26,362 nt of DNA from contig DJVQ01000060.1 of NCBI GenBank assembly GCA_002441265.1, positions 47,473 through 73,834 of the forward strand. The letters run 5' to 3'. The notes under the pieces are model-generated. The model had not been told where the DNA came from, did no database searches, and saw only the letters and a program-made list of their open reading frames with translations. This DNA is from Syntrophaceae bacterium UBA6252 (lineage in GTDB: Bacteria > Desulfobacterota > Syntrophia > Syntrophales > UBA6807). This document shows positions 7,851-16,330 of the stretch, piece after piece (the first letter of the stretch is position 1; each line of letters begins with the position of its first letter). The translations under genes were made by a program, and so were the position numbers.

Positions 7851-9197
7851 ATGAAAAAGCGATTTCTAATGGTTTTGCTGGTGCTGATGTGCTGCCTCGC
7901 AGGAGGCGTTGCATTCGCGGAAGACAGCGTGGCGTCGAACAAGCTTTCCCTGGATACGGTATGGGTGTTGATTGCCGGCGCGCTCGTCATGTTCATGCAA
8001 CCCGGTTTCGCCATGCTGGAATCGGGGTTCAGCCGCGCCAAGAATGCCTGCAACATCCTGATGAAGAACCTGATGGATTTTGCATTCGGCAGTTTCTTTT
8101 TCTGGATTATCGGATTCGGGCTGATGTTCGGTGCCGGAAATGCGTTTTTCGGAACATCGGGGTTCTTTCTGCATGATGCGGGCGGCACCTTCGATTCCCT
8201 CTCCTGGACCATCGTTCCCCTGGAAGCGAAATATTTCTTTCAACTGGTCTTCTGTGCGACGGCGGCCACGATCGTGTCGGGCGCCATGGCGGAGAGAACG
8301 AAGTTCACGGCCTACATCGCCTACAGCATCGTCGCCTCCGCCCTTATCTATCCCATCTCGGGCCACTGGGTGTGGGGCGGCGGATGGCTTGCCGGACTGG
8401 GCATGTTCGATTTCGCCGGTTCGACCGTCGTCCATTCCGTGGGAGGCTGGCTGGCCATGGTCGGCGCCATCATGCTGGGGCCGCGGATCGGGAAGTACGC
8501 CCCTGACGGGACCGCCAAACCGATTCCGGGACATAACATCCCCCTGGGTGCCCTGGGAGTGTTCATCCTCTGGTTCGGATGGTTCGGATTCAATGCGGGC
8601 AGCACCATGGCGGCCGTTGCCGATATCGGTCACATTGCGTCGACCACCAACATCGCCGCCGCAACGGCGGCCATCGCGGCCATGATCACGTCCTGGATTA
8701 TCGGCAAGAAGCCCGACCCCAGCTTGAGCATGAACGGCGCCATCGCGGGACTGGTCGCCATTACGGCCCCCTGCGCCTTCGTGTCCATCGGGAGCGCCGC
8801 GCTCATCGGCATTGTCGCCGGGGTTCTGGTCGTCCTGTCCATCATCTTTTTTGACAGGGTCCTCCGTATCGACGACCCGGTTGGAGCGATTTCGGTTCAC
8901 GGCGTCTGCGGTGCATGGGGAACGTTCGCGCTCGGACTGTTCGCGCAGGACATGTTTGCTCCGGGGACCACCGGAAACGGGTTTTTCTTCGGCGGCGGAT
9001 TGAAGCTCCTGGGAGTACAGTCCCTCGGGATCCTGGCCGTGTTCGCCTGGTGCATGGTGACGGGATTTGTCATGTTCTACCTGATCAAGCGGTTCATAGG
9101 CCTCAGGGTGAGCCGTAAGGAAGAGCTGCGGGGGCTCGATATCGACGAGCACGGCAGCGAAGCCTACAATGGATTCCAGATCTTCAGCAACCAGTGA
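7851..9197 (+). CDS. amtB: Ammonium transporter AmtB
   Basis: A 448-residue polytopic inner-membrane ammonium channel with an N-terminal signal sequence (MKKRFLMVLLVLMCCLAGG, cleavage near AFAED). The signature region MDFAFGSFFFWIIGFGLMFG is present. The conserved pore residues are visible: the aspartate and first pore histidine in DFAGSTVVHSVGG, and the second histidine in SVHGVCGAWG. The length is normal for the Amt/Mep/Rh family. The start at 7851 follows AAGGAGGT with a 5-base spacer. A 54-base longer frame has no ribosome binding site. A sigma-54 promoter lies upstream and glnK follows 14 bases after the stop, the usual amtB-glnK arrangement in which GlnK plugs the channel when nitrogen is sufficient. 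Confidence 0.96.
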   Translation: MKKRFLMVLLVLMCCLAGGVAFAEDSVASNKLSLDTVWVLIAGALVMFMQPGFAMLESGFSRAKNACNILMKNLMDFAFGSFFFWIIGFGLMFGAGNAFFGTSGFFLHDAGGTFDSLSWTIVPLEAKYFFQLVFCATAATIVSGAMAERTKFTAYIAYSIVASALIYPISGHWVWGGGWLAGLGMFDFAGSTVVHSVGGWLAMVGAIMLGPRIGKYAPDGTAKPIPGHNIPLGALGVFILWFGWFGFNAGSTMAAVADIGHIASTTNIAAATAAIAAMITSWIIGKKPDPSLSMNGAIAGLVAITAPCAFVSIGSAALIGIVAGVLVVLSIIFFDRVLRIDDPVGAISVHGVCGAWGTFALGLFAQDMFAPGTTGNGFFFGGGLKLLGVQSLGILAVFAWCMVTGFVMFYLIKRFIGLRVSRKEELRGLDIDEHGSEAYNGFQIFSNQ

Positions 9198-9211
9198 GGG
9201 AAGGAGCTGTC

Positions 9212-9553
9212 ATGAAACTGATCATTGCGTATATCAAGCCGGAAAAACTGGATGACGTCAAAAAGGCGCTCAGTGACGCCAACGTCTTCCGCATGTCGGT
9301 CACCAATTCTCTGGGATGCGGCCGCCAGAAAGGCTACACGGAGTCATACCGCGGCCTGACCTCGGAGATCAATCTGTTGAAGAAAACGCGGCTCGAAATC
9401 GCCGTGAACGATGATGCCGTCAAGACGGCGCTCAGCGCTCTTCTCCAGGGGGCCCAAACGGGTGAAATCGGCGACGGAAAAATATTCGTCGTCCCTCTGG
9501 ATGAGTGTATCCGGATCAGCTCCGGAGAAACGGGTCCTGAGGCGATCGGCTGA
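9212..9553 (+). CDS. glnK: PII nitrogen regulatory protein GlnK
   Basis: A 113-residue PII protein. It senses ATP/ADP and 2-oxoglutarate and docks its T-loops into AmtB. The T-loop carries the uridylylatable tyrosine in GYTESYRG. The nucleotide-binding signature TGEIGDGKIFVVPL is intact near the C-terminus. After YRG the T-loop reads GLTSEINLLKK, unlike the E. coli GAEYMVDFLPK, and fits the divergent PII group I associate with amt-linked copies in deltaproteobacteria and archaea. The start at 9212 follows GGAAGGAG with about 6 bases of spacing, directly behind amtB, so the two are co-transcribed. A long-stem hairpin follows at 9610-9650. Confidence 0.94.
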   Translation: MKLIIAYIKPEKLDDVKKALSDANVFRMSVTNSLGCGRQKGYTESYRGLTSEINLLKKTRLEIAVNDDAVKTALSALLQGAQTGEIGDGKIFVVPLDECIRISSGETGPEAIG

Positions 9554-9609
9554 CGTACATGGGGTACGTTGTAGGCGCGTCCTCTCGCCCGGCACACACC
9601 TTCATCGCT

Positions 9610-9650
9610 CCGGGTGCCGCCCGGGAATTCCCTTCCCCCGCGGCACCCGG
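9610..9650 (+). terminator. Possible terminator hairpin between glnK and the convergent kinase gene
   Basis: Eleven-base perfect arms (CCGGGTGCCGC at 9610-9620 and its complement at 9640-9650) flank a 19-base loop. It sits between two convergent genes, about 57 bases after glnK. No T run follows, so it could act on either strand or only protect the 3' end. Confidence 0.45.
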
Positions 9651-9787
9651 CAGTATCGACGGGCCGTCGCCGGAGGCAAGAAGCGGGTTTCAATGGGGAG
9701 GCGGCGTAAGATCCCTTTTTCGGAGGGGATGTATTCGTCGGCGAAAGACCGGTTCCTTTCGGCTCGCAACCGGATCGGCGCCGAATG

Positions 9788-12079
9788 TCACATGTCCTTC
9801 GAATCGACGACTTCGCGTATTTTTTCAGACAGTTCGTCAATGTTGAACGGCTTCTGGATAAAAGACGTCCCCCGGCTGAGAATTTCATCCATTCCCATTG
9901 TTTCGGGAGAGTACCCGGACATATACAGGACCTTCAAACCCGGCAGGGCTTCTCTGAGATGATGGGCGACGACGATTCCCGTCATGCCGGGCATGATCAT
10001 ATCCGTGATGAGCAAGTCCGGTTTCAATCCTTCTTCGCGAACGGCCCGGACGGCCTCATCGCCGTTTGCCACGACCGTGGGAGCGTACCCAAGTTTTTTC
10101 AGTTGTCTTTCCAGAAGCTGTCTGACCGCCGGATCGTCTTCGACCGCGAGAACGGTTTCGCCGCCCCACAGTGCCCTTCTTTCAATTTTTACGACCGGTT
10201 GCGCCGGACCGTCGACGCTGGGGAAATATATCTTGAATGTCGTGCCCTTTTCCGGTTCGGAATAGATCCATATGCCTCCGCCCGATTGTTTGACGATTCC
10301 GTAGACCGTCGAAAGTCCCAGACCCGTTCCCCGGCCCATTCCCTTCGTTGTAAAGAAAGGCTCGAATATGTGGGCTCTTGTTTCCTCGTCCATGCCGTGG
10401 CCTGTATCCGTTATCGCCAGCATGACATAATTCCCCGGCGTCACCCCGATGTGATGTTCCGCATATTCCTCATCGAGTACGACGTTCCTGGTTTCGATGA
10501 CCAGTCTGCCTCCCTCCGTCATGGCGTCCCTCGAGTTGACGGCGAGATTCATGATGATCTGCTCTATCTGTCCCGGATCGGCTTTCGTACAGTCGAGGTC
10601 TCCTGTAAGAGCGGTTACCAACTGGATGTTTTCACCGATAAGCCTTCGGAGCATCTTTTCCAGATTGATCACCGATTCGTTTATATTGAAGACGACGGGT
10701 CTCAGCGCTTGTTTTCGACTGTAGGCCAGAAGCTGGCGCGTCAGGGAAGCCGCTTTTTCTCCGCTGGATCTGATCTGGGCGAGATTTTCACGAATCGGGT
10801 CATCCTCTTTGATCGCATCCTTCATCAGATCGCAATTTCCCATGATGATAGTAAGAAGGTTGTTGAAATCATGGGCGATTCCCCCGGACAGCTGGCCGAC
10901 GGCCTCCAGCCTCTGTGCCTGGCGGAATTGTTCTTCCAGTTGTATCTTTTTTGTTACGTCCCTGAAAAATCCGATGACACATTTTCGATGACCCATGACC
11001 ATCGGCGAGGAAGTGATGTCCGCAAGGAGGGTCCGGCCGTCCTTTCTGATGCATCGAATGGGTTCCGGCAGGGCACTCCGGCCTGCGGTATGCTTTTCCA
11101 ATTCCGCAAGGACTTTCTCCAGTTCCTCTTTCGGATGAATGTCCTCGATGCCGAGTGTCGTCAATTCCTCCGCCGGGTACCCCAGCATGTCGCAGATAGC
11201 CGGATTTGCATAGATAAACCGTTTCGTTTCATCGTCGGCCACCAGAATTCCCTCGGAGGCCCCTTCAAACAGTGTTCTGTACCGTTCTTCCGATTCACGT
11301 CTCTGTTTTTCGCTCTCCATGTTGTGAAGGGCAAAAGCGATGTCCCCGGCCATTTCAAGAAAGAGACTTTGCTCTTCCTCATCGTTCAAAACCATGACCG
11401 GCAGGGATGCGAGCAGGATTCCATAAATATCCCCGTGATGTTCCAGGCGTGCGGCAAGAACACCCTGGTCGCTGTCATGAGGTTTCGCTTCATCACCTGT
11501 GAAAGGAATGAGCCGGTCATCGAGAGTGATGAGTTCTTTTCCGCTCGCGAACTCGTGAATCCAGGCCGGCGGACTGCCGTTCTTCAACTGCTGGATCAGC
11601 TTTTCGAAAGTGCTGTTGATTCCCGAATCCGCACATGCCAGGGATTCTTCCGACCGTGCGAAAAGCATGATGCATGCTCCTGTGTAACCACGGGTTTCCA
11701 CGACGGTCTCGCTTGCCCGTTGGATCAATTTACCGGGGTCCTGTTCTTTGATGATCAGTTGGTTGACGTTTCGTATTGCGCGAAGCGCCCGCTGGATGTA
11801 GTTAGTCTTGATATCCGCACACTTGGCATCGTTGATGGAGCGCACGAGCATGAACATGAATCCAGCGCCGATGATCAGGACGATAGCCGCTTCCAGAAAG
11901 ACCTCATGCCAGTTGATCGGTGTTTCCGGCGCGTTCAGCAGAACGCTTGGCAGGTCGTATAATTCATCGAAAAGTACGAGCAATCCGAGAAGTACGAAAC
12001 CCGTCAGCGGGAGAAACCACATCCTGAACCAAAGGCGTTTTCTTGCCGATTCTTTCATTGCCCTCAACCGGGATTTCAT
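9788..12079 (-). CDS. Membrane hybrid sensor histidine kinase (TM-GAF-PAS-HisKA-HATPase-REC)
   Basis: A 763-residue hybrid kinase. Two membrane helices (about 21-38 and 61-80) bracket a short loop. A GAF-like region follows (about 100-255), then a PAS domain (about 265-380, with YANPAICDMLGY). The HisKA box GGIAHDFNNLL puts the phosphorylated histidine at 403. The ATPase N box is at about 507-519 (NLAVNSRDAM), with G boxes DTGHGMD and GTGLGLSTVYGIV. A C-terminal receiver has acidic residues VEDDP, the phospho-acceptor Asp 693 in LLITDMIMPG and Lys 743. The kinase is complete and intramolecular phosphotransfer is likely. The start at 12079 is preceded by AAGGGG. No separate response regulator lies next to it, so its output is unknown. 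It converges with glnK. A copy of a dispersed 43-bp motif lies about 290 bases upstream. Confidence 0.93.
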   Translation of the reverse strand: MKSRLRAMKESARKRLWFRMWFLPLTGFVLLGLLVLFDELYDLPSVLLNAPETPINWHEVFLEAAIVLIIGAGFMFMLVRSINDAKCADIKTNYIQRALRAIRNVNQLIIKEQDPGKLIQRASETVVETRGYTGACIMLFARSEESLACADSGINSTFEKLIQQLKNGSPPAWIHEFASGKELITLDDRLIPFTGDEAKPHDSDQGVLAARLEHHGDIYGILLASLPVMVLNDEEEQSLFLEMAGDIAFALHNMESEKQRRESEERYRTLFEGASEGILVADDETKRFIYANPAICDMLGYPAEELTTLGIEDIHPKEELEKVLAELEKHTAGRSALPEPIRCIRKDGRTLLADITSSPMVMGHRKCVIGFFRDVTKKIQLEEQFRQAQRLEAVGQLSGGIAHDFNNLLTIIMGNCDLMKDAIKEDDPIRENLAQIRSSGEKAASLTRQLLAYSRKQALRPVVFNINESVINLEKMLRRLIGENIQLVTALTGDLDCTKADPGQIEQIIMNLAVNSRDAMTEGGRLVIETRNVVLDEEYAEHHIGVTPGNYVMLAITDTGHGMDEETRAHIFEPFFTTKGMGRGTGLGLSTVYGIVKQSGGGIWIYSEPEKGTTFKIYFPSVDGPAQPVVKIERRALWGGETVLAVEDDPAVRQLLERQLKKLGYAPTVVANGDEAVRAVREEGLKPDLLITDMIMPGMTGIVVAHHLREALPGLKVLYMSGYSPETMGMDEILSRGTSFIQKPFNIDELSEKIREVVDSKDM

Positions 12080-12738
12080 TTTCTGGTCCCCTTTTCAGGC
12101 TCATGACAATCGTTCGTTCATTACAGGACATGTCGTTCATAATGTTCCGTGGTTGTCCCTCTGCTCGGGCCACACAAAGGAATGACGTTTCTTGTTATCC
12201 TCTACTTCTTTAACGTGATGCCACGAACAGCGACTTTCCAGCGCATTCGGCACGAGATCGGCTTCAAGTGATTCCCATATGATTTCATACCCTTGCCGGG
12301 ATCGTCATGGAATGAAGAAAAGCCCCCGGAACTCTTCTATCCCTGATGCTGATTTCCTGAACGGTCAAACCATGACAAAGTAAAAGAGAACAGTCAACAT
12401 AAATCTGCTTAATCCCCGTGAATATAATGATTCTGACCGAGCCTCCGACGGCGGAAATATGAGCCCTTCTATAACAACGATGTCCGCAGGATCGACAATG
12501 GCGGTCATTCCTGCAATCCGAAAATGGAAGTCCCGGATATCTGCGCTTATATTTTGTTCTATACTGTGCCCCTGAAATCGGACGACTCCGTGAGGCGAAC
12601 AATGGTCTGAAAAGGTTCGAAGGAGGGAGCGGGTACGTGTATTGGGTTACAGGCCGGCCTTCCGGTTGCGGGATTTTCGGATGCGACCGTTTCCGATGAT
12701 CCGGCAGGTCTCTGACAGCATTTCCTTTCCGGGGTCGC
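12080..12738. other. Intergenic region upstream of the hybrid kinase
   Basis: About 660 bases between two minus-strand genes. It contains copy 2 of the 43-bp motif (12368-12410). The longest open frames here overlap the CBS gene out of frame or have biased composition and no start signals. I see no gene or RNA. Confidence 0.5.
12368..12410. repeat. Dispersed 43-bp motif, copy 2
   Basis: Partner of 3731-3773, with the first 15 bases identical and about 33 of 43 matching overall. It lies upstream of the hybrid kinase in the same relative orientation as copy 1 has to the prenyltransferase gene. On the minus strand TTGACTG followed by a T-rich spacer could be part of a promoter or operator. This is inference from recurrence only. 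Confidence 0.45.
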
Positions 12739-13392
12739 TCAACGTTTCTGCTCCATGACGGAGATGACCTGATAATGGAACCCCCACAAGGCATCGAGAA
12801 ACTCCCTGGTTCGAAACCCGCTGACGCGGACCATGACCAGGTAGTTCTTGCTTCCTGCAAGCGGGTGGATCAGGACGGCCAGGAGATCCATTCTGTAACG
12901 CTTGCAGAGATCGACGATCTCGAAGATGATGCCCGTTTTCTGCTTTGCCGGCACGCTGAGACAGATCCGGGTGTTCGAGTCTCCTGCCCGTGCGACGGTT
13001 GCCAGAGCGTCCAGAATATCCGACTCGGTGATGATCCCCATGAGCCTGTCGTTGCCGACCACGGGAAAGGTGCCGATCTTGCGGATTCTCATGAGAGCGC
13101 CGACCTCCTCGATCGGGTCGTTGGGACCGCATGTGACGAGTCCTTCAGCGATCATGGCATCCGACACCTTGCGTTGTTTCAAACTTTCCTCTTCCTCCGG
13201 GCTGAGCCTGCTGTCCAGGTGACGGCCCGGAGAAAGCATCCGGACGGTCAGAAGCCCGGACAGGGCGCCCTGGGAATCGGTGACCGGAAGCCTGCGAACC
13301 CTGTTTTTCTTCATGATCATGAAGGCGTCATAAAGACTTGCTTCTTTCGTAACCGTCGCAGGGGATTCGGTCATCCAGTAACGAACGATCAT
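12739..13392 (-). CDS. CBS-domain protein with C-terminal ACT-like region
   Basis: A 217-residue cytoplasmic protein with two CBS motifs. The first is about residues 1-60 (VRYWMTESPATVTKEASLYD and RRLPVTDSQGALSGLLT). The second is about 80-135 (ALMRIRKIGTFPVVGNDRLM). CBS pairs usually bind adenosyl ligands and regulate attached or partner proteins. The C-terminal 75 residues (from about CLSVPAKQKTGIIFEIVDLC) have the beta-alpha-beta look of an ACT domain, which is common in acetoin-utilisation AcuB-like proteins. The start at 13392 is chosen because GGAGGAAT lies 8 bases upstream. A longer frame to 13587 lacks such a site. It stands alone on the minus strand. The ligand is unknown. Confidence 0.8.
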   Translation of the reverse strand: MIVRYWMTESPATVTKEASLYDAFMIMKKNRVRRLPVTDSQGALSGLLTVRMLSPGRHLDSRLSPEEEESLKQRKVSDAMIAEGLVTCGPNDPIEEVGALMRIRKIGTFPVVGNDRLMGIITESDILDALATVARAGDSNTRICLSVPAKQKTGIIFEIVDLCKRYRMDLLAVLIHPLAGSKNYLVMVRVSGFRTREFLDALWGFHYQVISVMEQKR

Positions 13393-13570
13393 CGGGGATT
13401 CCTCCATGCCGGCAGAGCTGATAACTTTTGAACTATTAGGATAGTATGCTTCCCGTGTCAATCGCGTCTTTGCAGTTCCGTGCATTTTCCCGCCTTGACC
13501 CGGGACGGACGCGGCAATATCGCGCCGTGAACGTCCGCCGTTACGCTTTTTCCGATGAGAATCGTATAGA

Positions 13571-13737
13571 GTAAAAAGGCCTCCCATACGGGAAGCCCTG
13601 GTGCCGGTAAGCGTGGAGGGATTCGAACTTCCGATCGACGGATTGGAAGAGTATCTATGGTATCAACAAAATAGGCCACGGCAAGACATCGGAAAAAAAG
13701 ATCGGGTACTTATCAGATTCTCGATTTCCGATGCCTT
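13571..13737 (-). repeat. tRNA-half repeat, copy A (candidate attachment-site remnant)
   Basis: 167 bases, about 78% identical by hand alignment to copy B at 20621-20788, in direct orientation. On the minus strand it reads: a hairpin region (13737 to about 13680), a spacer, a tRNA 3' half from an anticodon-loop-like CTTCCAA through the TTCGAAT T-loop to TACCG (about 13650-13605), and a terminator-like hairpin ending in TTTTTA (13598-13571). No 5' half that could pair with the acceptor strand is found, so it is not a complete tRNA. Confidence 0.65.
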
Positions 13738-13793
13738 CAATCTTGTACTCATGCCCTACCCAAATGACCCTCCCGATCAGCCGGGACTTTATT

Positions 13794-13812
13794 GGTCCAC
13801 CTACAGTGGACC
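13794..13812. terminator. Perfect 7-bp hairpin beyond the LamG protein gene
   Basis: GGTCCAC (13794-13800) pairs with GTGGACC (13806-13812) across a 5-base loop. It lies about 155 bases beyond the stop of the minus-strand gene ending at 13966 and could end its transcript, although the T tract on that side is poor. Confidence 0.3.
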
Positions 13813-13965
13813 GCGGATCCGGGCCTGGCAGTAACTAAATTCTCGTATCTCCAGTGATCATTGAAACTTCCCCTGCCTCACGAACACCGGCTTCACAGAG
13901 ACTTTCTTCTCTTTTTTCTCCTTCTTCGTGATCCCATCTCTCGATAATTCAATCTGTTACCCGCT

Positions 13966-14820
13966 TCAAATCGTCGCCTTCCTTCGCCTGATGATCACCA
14001 CTGCCGTCACTATCAACAATATAGACAATATCGCCATTCCCCATTCTGATAAGGTGGGTATCACAGTAGGTGACGGCTGTGAAGGAAGCCCAACATTCCA
14101 TGTATCTGCAATTTCCTGGGTGGAAAGCGCTCTGCTGTAAACCCGGAACTCATCGAGGAGACCGCCATTTGGAAGTCCGGTACTCGTGGAATATCCGCCA
14201 ACCGTGAAGGGACCTGTACCGGTGACATCGGTGCTCGAATCAGGGACGGTGGTTTTCAGTTCACCGTTCAGATACCCTCGAATCTCATCGGCATCTGAAT
14301 CATAGACGAAATGAAGCACCGACGGCTGGGCGGAAGCCACCCCCGCAACAATCAGGTCCGACAATCCCCCTCCCCGGATAATGATGTTTCCGGCACCGGC
14401 TACGCCGCCGAAGAAACATCGGAATGAACTGGCGCTGGCGTCTCCAAAAATGTAATAAAGGGTCGTGTCATTCGGAATATTGTTGAGCCAGCAGGAAATA
14501 GTCCAGCTGCCGGAACCGAGATTCGTCGCCCATCCGGTATTTACGCGATTGGTTGTGGAGCTTCCTCCGTTTCCGATCAATGCGCTGCCGAACTGCCCGG
14601 TACCTCCCATGGTTTGACCAGACACCGGCGCGGGGTTTGTGCCCACAGGAGCGCTCGCTTCATTCATGACGGTACTCCCACCAGCGTTATCAAATTTGTA
14701 ATAAATCAGTTCCGGGACATCGTAAGCATGTATGCTCAACGGGAACAAAGTGATAAAAACGAAAGCAAGGATCAGTTTGAGATAAGAACGTTTCATCATA
14801 CCAGCGGCCAAATGTCTCAT
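13966..14820 (-). CDS. Secreted LamG-domain protein with IPTL-CTERM anchor
   Basis: About 284 residues. The N-terminus is a signal peptide (MMKRSYLKLILAFVFITLFP, cleavage near HAYD). The body is a concanavalin/LamG-like beta-sandwich: it contains GSWTISCWLNN, a ligand-free-looking core, and the typical ending LLDEFRVYSRALSTQEI. The C-terminus has IPTLSEWG, a hydrophobic helix and RRRK, which is the IPTL-CTERM sorting signal for surface anchoring through an exosortase-like pathway. The start is uncertain. I use the ATG at 14820 (GGAAAGGA about 12 bases upstream), but 14829, 14799 and 14796 are in frame and the last two start nearest the hydrophobic core. Longer frames reach 15042 without support. 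It is flanked by AT-rich DNA and a truncated regulator. The exosortase gene is not in the window. Confidence 0.78.
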   Translation of the reverse strand: MRHLAAGMMKRSYLKLILAFVFITLFPLSIHAYDVPELIYYKFDNAGGSTVMNEASAPVGTNPAPVSGQTMGGTGQFGSALIGNGGSSTTNRVNTGWATNLGSGSWTISCWLNNIPNDTTLYYIFGDASASSFRCFFGGVAGAGNIIIRGGGLSDLIVAGVASAQPSVLHFVYDSDADEIRGYLNGELKTTVPDSSTDVTGTGPFTVGGYSTSTGLPNGGLLDEFRVYSRALSTQEIADTWNVGLPSQPSPTVIPTLSEWGMAILSILLIVTAVVIIRRRKATI

Positions 14821-15056
14821 AATAATCATGTATCCTTTCCACCGATTTTTTTCCGCTACCCGCTTCACCATATGCCCTATCCGGACCACTTTTCCGATAA
14901 GACGGAATTGAGTCATGTCAACTTCCATCGGATTCGGGATCTCGGCTTTATTATCCGATATCGCCAGGAGCCCGGGGCCCTTCCTGACCAGGAGCTTAAC
15001 CTTCAGAAGATCCCCTTTTTCCCTTCTCCTGTTAGAAGCCACGCCAGGTATTGACC

Positions 15057-15239
15057 TTAGTAAATATGAAGTCCCGCCATCAGTTCGGCAGAAGGCTCCC
15101 GTTTGTCGTTCAAAATTGAAGACAAGTAGCTGGCGGTTATGCCAACCTTTTCGGCAAATCCAGCTTGCGTGATTTCTAATATTTCAGAAATCAAGTACTT
15201 AAGCCTCATCCCAAAATGATTTGCATGGGTAAATTTCAT
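15057..15239 (-). pseudogene. Truncated XRE-family DNA-binding protein
   Basis: The frame encodes a helix-turn-helix of the XRE/Cro type: RLKYLISEILEITQAGFAEK followed by VGITASYLSSILNDKREPS. It then stops after AELMAGLHIY, where intact relatives usually continue with another 20-60 residues. The first in-frame ATG that makes sense is at 15239 (MKFTHANHFG), with no ribosome binding site, and an alternative is at 15209. I read it as a decayed or truncated phage/island-type regulator, but a short functional version cannot be excluded. The surrounding DNA (15.0-15.55 kb) is AT-rich compared with its neighbours. TTAGTAAATAT occurs on both sides (15057-15067 and 15256-15266). Confidence 0.6.
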
Positions 15240-15299
15240 TGTTGATATGCTTGTATTAGTAAATATCTGGCAGTGAAACAAACTTATATTGCGGGTCAA

Positions 15300-15611
15300 A
15301 TATGCCTAAATGCCGGTTCAATTGCAACAGGTATCTCCTGAACGTCTTATCATACAGATTTTAGAAATCCTCCATTTGACAAAACCGTTTTTCAGGCGAC
15401 CGGTCATAATTCGGTCAAAAATAGAAACAATGGATGTTCCTGTTTTTCTGAAGCAATGTACCTTAGAAATTTTTCCTTTGATAAAAGATTTTTTGTGTGC
15501 CAGATGGCCTATAATTTTCAGCCTTTAGCTGGGTTCCCTGTGCTGACGCTTCATCTTCGCATGATGTGAATGGAGGCTGCTTTATGATGAAATGAAGGAA
15601 TCTGATTCTGG
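15300..15611. other. AT-rich intergenic region without a supported gene
   Basis: About 310 bases with low GC content. Short frames show no recognisable protein. CGACCGGTCATAATTCGGTCAA near 15398 contains a GGTCA-type repeat (similar GGTCA pairs lie near 20818). I see no promoter or RNA I can defend. Confidence 0.4.
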
Positions 15612-16232
15612 GTGTTTTTCCTGGCTGCGTTTGTCCTTCAATTTTGTGTCATGGCGGATTCCGCCCGTTGCGAGGAACTGGGATATGCCGACTTCCCGTA
15701 TACATCGGACGGGGTCACGATCACCCTGGAAACGACGGGCGGTGTCTCATCTTACAGTTCTGGGTGGTCCGATTGCGGCAGCACCGTCACGACCAAGAAC
15801 GGTGCTATATGGCTGGGATATGGCGGCGGGGGTACGATAAACAATACCTTTTCAAAGACGGTGAGCAGTGTCACTTACCGTATCGCCGCCGCTAATATCG
15901 GCGAAACGTTTACGCTGACGACGAACGGTGGGGTCCCTTCCATCACGGTCGATGCGGGGTGCAGTTATGGCGTTGCCGGTAATGTTCTGACGTTCAGCGG
16001 AAGCGATGTCGGCGCGATCATCACCGTCACCGTCGCAAATCCCGTTACCTCGTTCACAATGGCCCATAACGGAGTGGGAGGTGGCTCCCTGGTCACCCTC
16101 GGCGGTTACACCACCGGGGAAGCGTCGGTTCCGGTGAGCGGGACTGCCATGGTGGTCCTGTTCCTGCTGATCTGCGCGGCCGGGATCATCTGTCTCAGAG
16201 GGAGGAGCCCTCTGGCCGGAACACCGGCATAG
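15612..16232 (+). CDS. Secreted protein with CTERM-like membrane anchor; N-terminus probably damaged
   Basis: About 206 residues from a GTG at 15612. The mature region is Gly/Ser/Thr-rich and beta-prone (GGVSSYSSGWSDCGSTVTTK, later SITVDAGCSYGVAG). The C-terminus VPVSGTAMVVLFLLICAAGI followed by CLRGR resembles the VPxxG-helix-basic tail of CTERM sorting signals, like the neighbouring LamG protein. The signal peptide lacks the usual basic N-terminus. Upstream, in another frame, ATG ATG AAA is followed by a stop and then RNLILGVF, which would complete a normal signal peptide if the frame changed near the T/C run at 15613-15622. So the gene may be frameshifted, or the GTG is a real but weak start. 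A good terminator follows at 16337-16367. Confidence 0.55.
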   Translation: MFFLAAFVLQFCVMADSARCEELGYADFPYTSDGVTITLETTGGVSSYSSGWSDCGSTVTTKNGAIWLGYGGGGTINNTFSKTVSSVTYRIAAANIGETFTLTTNGGVPSITVDAGCSYGVAGNVLTFSGSDVGAIITVTVANPVTSFTMAHNGVGGGSLVTLGGYTTGEASVPVSGTAMVVLFLLICAAGIICLRGRSPLAGTPA

Positions 16233-16330
16233 AAAAGCGCATCTTCACCTCATTCCGAATGTCCGGTTTCTGAACCGAGGCATCATGGAGCACGCTCGGA
16301 ATGTCTGCGAATATTGCAGGGACCGCTTTT

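Larger units (their letters stand above)
13393..13965. other. Intergenic region with repeat copy A and a hairpin
   Basis: It contains the CBS gene upstream region, copy A of the tRNA-half repeat (13571-13737) and a hairpin at 13794-13812. Frames that cross the tRNA half give peptides of the RRSEVRIPP type, a known artefact of translating tRNA sequence. No protein gene is supported. Confidence 0.55.

Noticed and set aside
7866..9152. 428-codon frame antisense to amtB
   Set aside because: The product is low-complexity (Gly, Asp, Arg, His) and mirrors amtB codon bias; the amtB frame is unambiguous.
9785..11962. 725-codon open frame on the plus strand opposite the hybrid kinase
   Set aside because: It is antisense to a kinase with all catalytic motifs; its product is rich in Cys, His and Phe with no recognisable domain and no ribosome binding site. 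It is a by-product of GC-rich coding bias.
12285..12860. 191-codon minus-strand frame overlapping the 3' end of the CBS gene
   Set aside because: It overlaps the CBS gene out of frame; the rest has no coding character or start signal.
13458..13679. Small protein reading RRSEVRIPP (and a similar one at 20506-20730)
   Set aside because: These peptides are the known translation artefact of tRNA 3' sequence and lie on the tRNA-half repeats.
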